DNA from: CAYFKJ01 sp964401845
GTDB lineage: Bacteria > Pseudomonadota > Alphaproteobacteria > UBA2966
Assembly (NCBI GenBank): GCA_964401845.1
Contig: CAYOAD010000081.1
Location: 1-16,327, forward strand
Reading direction: 5' to 3'
Length of the DNA: 16,327 nt
Shown: piece by piece, positions 14,415 through 16,327 of the stretch
Position numbering within the stretch: position 1 is the stretch's first letter
Layout: each line of letters starts with the position of its first letter
Made by a program: the position numbers and the translations under genes
Notes under the pieces: generated by a model
Database searches by the model: none
Seen by the model: the letters and a program-made list of their open reading frames with translations, nothing else
Told to the model about the DNA's origin: nothing

Positions 14415-15425
14415 TTGGCAACGACAACCACGGATCAACCGCCGAGACGTTCTCTCGGCATTCAGGCGGCGAACGCGGATACCGTTGCGCGGGCTGCAGC
14501 GATCCTGCGTGCGGGCGGCCTGGTGGCGTTTCCCACCGAGACCGTTTACGGCCTGGGCGCGGACGCCCTGAGCGAAGCCGCGGTCGCCGCCATCTTCAGG
14601 GCCAAGGGACGGCCCGCTTACAATCCGCTCATTTGCCATGTGCCGGATATCCGGTCTGCCGGGGAACTCGGCCTGTTCGACGACCGCGCCCGCCAGGTCG
14701 CCGAAGCGTTCTGGCCCGGCGCCTTGACCTTGGTCGTAAAAAGAAATCCTCGAAGTTCAGTGGCTGAAGCCGTCAGCGCCGGACTCGATACCATCGCCAT
14801 CCGCATGCCGGATCACGAGCTTGCCTTGAACCTGCTGAGGGAAACCGGACGGCCCCTAGCCGCCCCCAGCGCCAACAAATCCGGCGCCGTCAGCCCGACC
14901 ACGGCGGCCCACGTCCAGCGCAGCCTTGGCGAGGCCGTCGATATGATCCTCGACGGCGGCCCCTGCCGAGTGGGCGTCGAATCGACCGTCCTCGCACTAA
15001 CCTCCGCAACGCCCTTGTTGTTGCGGCCGGGGGGCGTGACGCTGGACAGCCTGGAAGCGGCTATCGGTCCCGTCGCCCTGCATGCCGGCGAGAGCGTGAC
15101 CAAGGCGAACGATCAGGGCCTGATGTCTCCCGGTCTTCTGGACAGCCACTATGCCCCCCGGTTGCCGGTCCGTCTCAATGCCGGAACGGTCGGTCCGGGC
15201 GAGGCCGCCTTGGCTTTCGGCACCGATACTCCGGACAATGCGGGCACGGTTCTCAATCTCAGCGCGGCGGGGGATCTGGACGAGGCGGCCGCCAATCTGT
15301 TTCGTTTTCTCCATGAACTCGACAACGACCAACATTCCGGCATTGCCGTCGTGCCAATCCCGGAGCGCGGCATCGGCCGGGCCATAAACGACCGTTTACG
15401 CCGGGCCGCGGCGCCGCGGCAATAG
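14415..15425 (+). CDS. tsaC: Threonylcarbamoyl-AMP synthase, Sua5/YrdC/YwlC type
   Basis: This enzyme makes threonylcarbamoyl-AMP from threonine, bicarbonate and ATP, the first step of t6A modification at position 37 of ANN-decoding tRNAs. From the TTG at 14415 it has 336 residues. The YrdC domain (about 20-205) contains GLVAFPTETVYGLGADAL (35-52) and the nucleotide-binding FRAKGRPAYNPLICH (Lys64, Arg66). It also has the ISAPSANKSG-type motif, read here as PLAAPSANKSGAVSPT. The C-terminal Sua5 domain begins after MSPGLLDSHYAPRLPV, so it is the long Sua5 form rather than short TsaC. The frame is open from a GTG at 14364, but those 17 residues look non-family. TTG at 14415 has GGA 9 nt upstream and starts closer to the domain. 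The next gene begins 26 nt after the stop, suggesting co-transcription. The gene is usually essential. Confidence 0.93.
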   Translation: MATTTTDQPPRRSLGIQAANADTVARAAAILRAGGLVAFPTETVYGLGADALSEAAVAAIFRAKGRPAYNPLICHVPDIRSAGELGLFDDRARQVAEAFWPGALTLVVKRNPRSSVAEAVSAGLDTIAIRMPDHELALNLLRETGRPLAAPSANKSGAVSPTTAAHVQRSLGEAVDMILDGGPCRVGVESTVLALTSATPLLLRPGGVTLDSLEAAIGPVALHAGESVTKANDQGLMSPGLLDSHYAPRLPVRLNAGTVGPGEAALAFGTDTPDNAGTVLNLSAAGDLDEAAANLFRFLHELDNDQHSGIAVVPIPERGIGRAINDRLRRAAAPRQ

Positions 15426-15451
15426 GCCAACGGCTTGCCCGTCCGGCCCAG

Positions 15452-16327
15452 ATGGACTACATCCAAGGCATGAACATTCTGCCCAAGCCCATTTCCGGCA
15501 GCGTTCTCGATCGGCTGAAATCGGCGGTCGGTCCGGGCGGCTGGACGGACGATCAGGATGAGATCGCGCCCTACCTCAAGGAGGACCGGGGTCTCTACGT
15601 CGGCACCTCGCCCCTGATGATGAAACCGGCGAACTCGGGCGAGGTCGCCGTTATCCTGGCGCTTTGTTCGGAGACCGGCACGCCGGTCGTCCCCCAGGGC
15701 GGCAACACCAGCCTTGTCGGGGCCAGCATTCCCCACCCCACCAACAACGAGATCATCCTCAGTCTCAGACGGCTGAACCGGATCCGGGAACTCGATCCGA
15801 TCGGCAATACCATTACGGTGGAAGCCGGCTGCATCCTGGCCGACGTCCAGGCGGCGGCGGCCGACGTGGACAGATTGTTCCCCTTAAGCCTGGGCGCCGA
15901 GGGAAGCTGCCGGATCGGCGGTAATCTCTCGACCAATGCCGGCGGCACCAACGTCCTGCGCTATGGCAACGCCCGCGACCTGGCCCTGGGTCTCGAGGTC
16001 GTGCTGCCCGACGGCCGAATGATCGACGACCTCAAGACGCTGCGCAAGGACAACACCGGTTACAGCCTGAAGAACCTGTTTATCGGCGCCGAAGGCACGC
16101 TCGGCGTGATAACGGCCGCCGCGCTCAAACTGTTCCCCATGCCGCATGAAGTCGTCACGACGTTTGCCGCCGTGCCCCACGTCGCGGCGGCGGTGGATTT
16201 GCTGGGACGGGCGCGCGGCGTCGTGGGCGACGCCGTTACGGCCTTCGAGCTGATGCCGCGCCGGGCCATCGAATTTGCCTGCAAACACAGCGACGGCTGC
16301 CGCGATCCCCTGGAAAATGACCACGAG
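15452..16327 (+). CDS. FAD-binding oxidoreductase (GlcD/D-lactate dehydrogenase type), 3'-truncated
   Basis: This is a flavoprotein of the PCMH/VAO superfamily, which oxidises 2-hydroxy acids such as D-lactate, glycolate or D-2-hydroxyglutarate. The first 292 codons are present and the frame is open to the window end. The FAD-binding_4 domain is clear: TPVVPQGGNTSLVGASIP (77-94), then LGAEGSCRIGGNLSTNAGG (147-165), and LKNLFIGAEGTLGVITAA (206-223). The C-terminal substrate domain has just begun (FPMPHEVVTTFAAV). The ATG at 15452 has no strong ribosome binding site; the ATG at 15470 (MNILPKP) is an alternative. The start lies 26 nt after the Sua5 stop on the same strand, so it may be read from the same message. 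The substrate is not readable from the part present. Confidence 0.9.
   Translation, partial: MDYIQGMNILPKPISGSVLDRLKSAVGPGGWTDDQDEIAPYLKEDRGLYVGTSPLMMKPANSGEVAVILALCSETGTPVVPQGGNTSLVGASIPHPTNNEIILSLRRLNRIRELDPIGNTITVEAGCILADVQAAAADVDRLFPLSLGAEGSCRIGGNLSTNAGGTNVLRYGNARDLALGLEVVLPDGRMIDDLKTLRKDNTGYSLKNLFIGAEGTLGVITAAALKLFPMPHEVVTTFAAVPHVAAAVDLLGRARGVVGDAVTAFELMPRRAIEFACKHSDGCRDPLENDHE

Noticed and set aside
14364..14430. A tRNA remnant, because GGATCAATTCCC resembles a T-loop
   Set aside because: The flanking bases do not form a T stem (CGCGG against CCCTT), and no acceptor, D or anticodon arm can be drawn.
1..16327. CRISPR array, insertion sequence, integrase, attachment site or toxin-antitoxin pair
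   Set aside because: No regularly spaced repeats, transposase or integrase motifs, terminal inverted repeats or small paired genes were found on either strand.

Overview
This is a GC-rich window, except for AT-rich intergenic DNA near 4.47-4.65 kb and 7.0-7.27 kb. The protein content suggests a free-living, respiratory proteobacterium, most likely an alphaproteobacterium of Rhodospirillales type. It carries an RND efflux pair, a TusA-like sulfur carrier, a large DmdC/AcdH-type acyl-CoA dehydrogenase, a Sua5-type tRNA-modification enzyme and a GlcD-like flavoprotein. The taxonomic guess is inference; there is no rRNA or other marker gene.

Layout. (1) 1-4120, plus strand: the 3' part of an RND membrane-fusion protein, then the full inner-membrane RND permease. 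(2) 4121-4400, minus strand: tusA with an intrinsic terminator placed between it and the convergent permease gene. (3) 4401-4830: AT-rich, gene-free DNA with a 9-bp stem-loop directly abutting a 16-bp perfect palindrome. (4) 4831-7016, plus strand: a translationally coupled pair, a family-2 (COMT-like) O-methyltransferase and an extended SDR resembling thioester reductases. These look like a small accessory or secondary-metabolism module. (5) 7274-8560, plus strand: a six-TM class III adenylate cyclase split by one in-frame TGA, with every catalytic residue intact downstream. (6) 14319-8567, minus strand: an acyl-CoA catabolism cluster in the order acyl-CoA dehydrogenase, metallo-beta-lactamase-fold hydrolase, crotonase-family protein, long-chain acyl-CoA ligase. 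A strong 24-bp palindromic operator lies just upstream of the hydrolase. (7) 14415-16327, plus strand: Sua5/TsaC, then a FAD-linked oxidoreductase that runs off the window.

How the genes work together. The minus-strand cluster supplies activation (ligase), alpha,beta-dehydrogenation, a crotonase step and a possible hydrolase, so it can plausibly process a fatty or other carboxylic acid as its CoA thioester. The crotonase lacks both classical hydratase glutamates and has an Asp in the PaaG-like position, so it is more likely an isomerase than a hydratase. The palindrome before the hydrolase gene, and a weaker relative of it before the ligase gene, suggest shared control by a dimeric regulator that is not encoded here.

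The points most worth a second look are the interrupted cyclase, the 24-bp operator, the non-canonical crotonase active site, and the methyltransferase-SDR module behind its unusual palindromic leader. I did not find a clearly unprecedented system.
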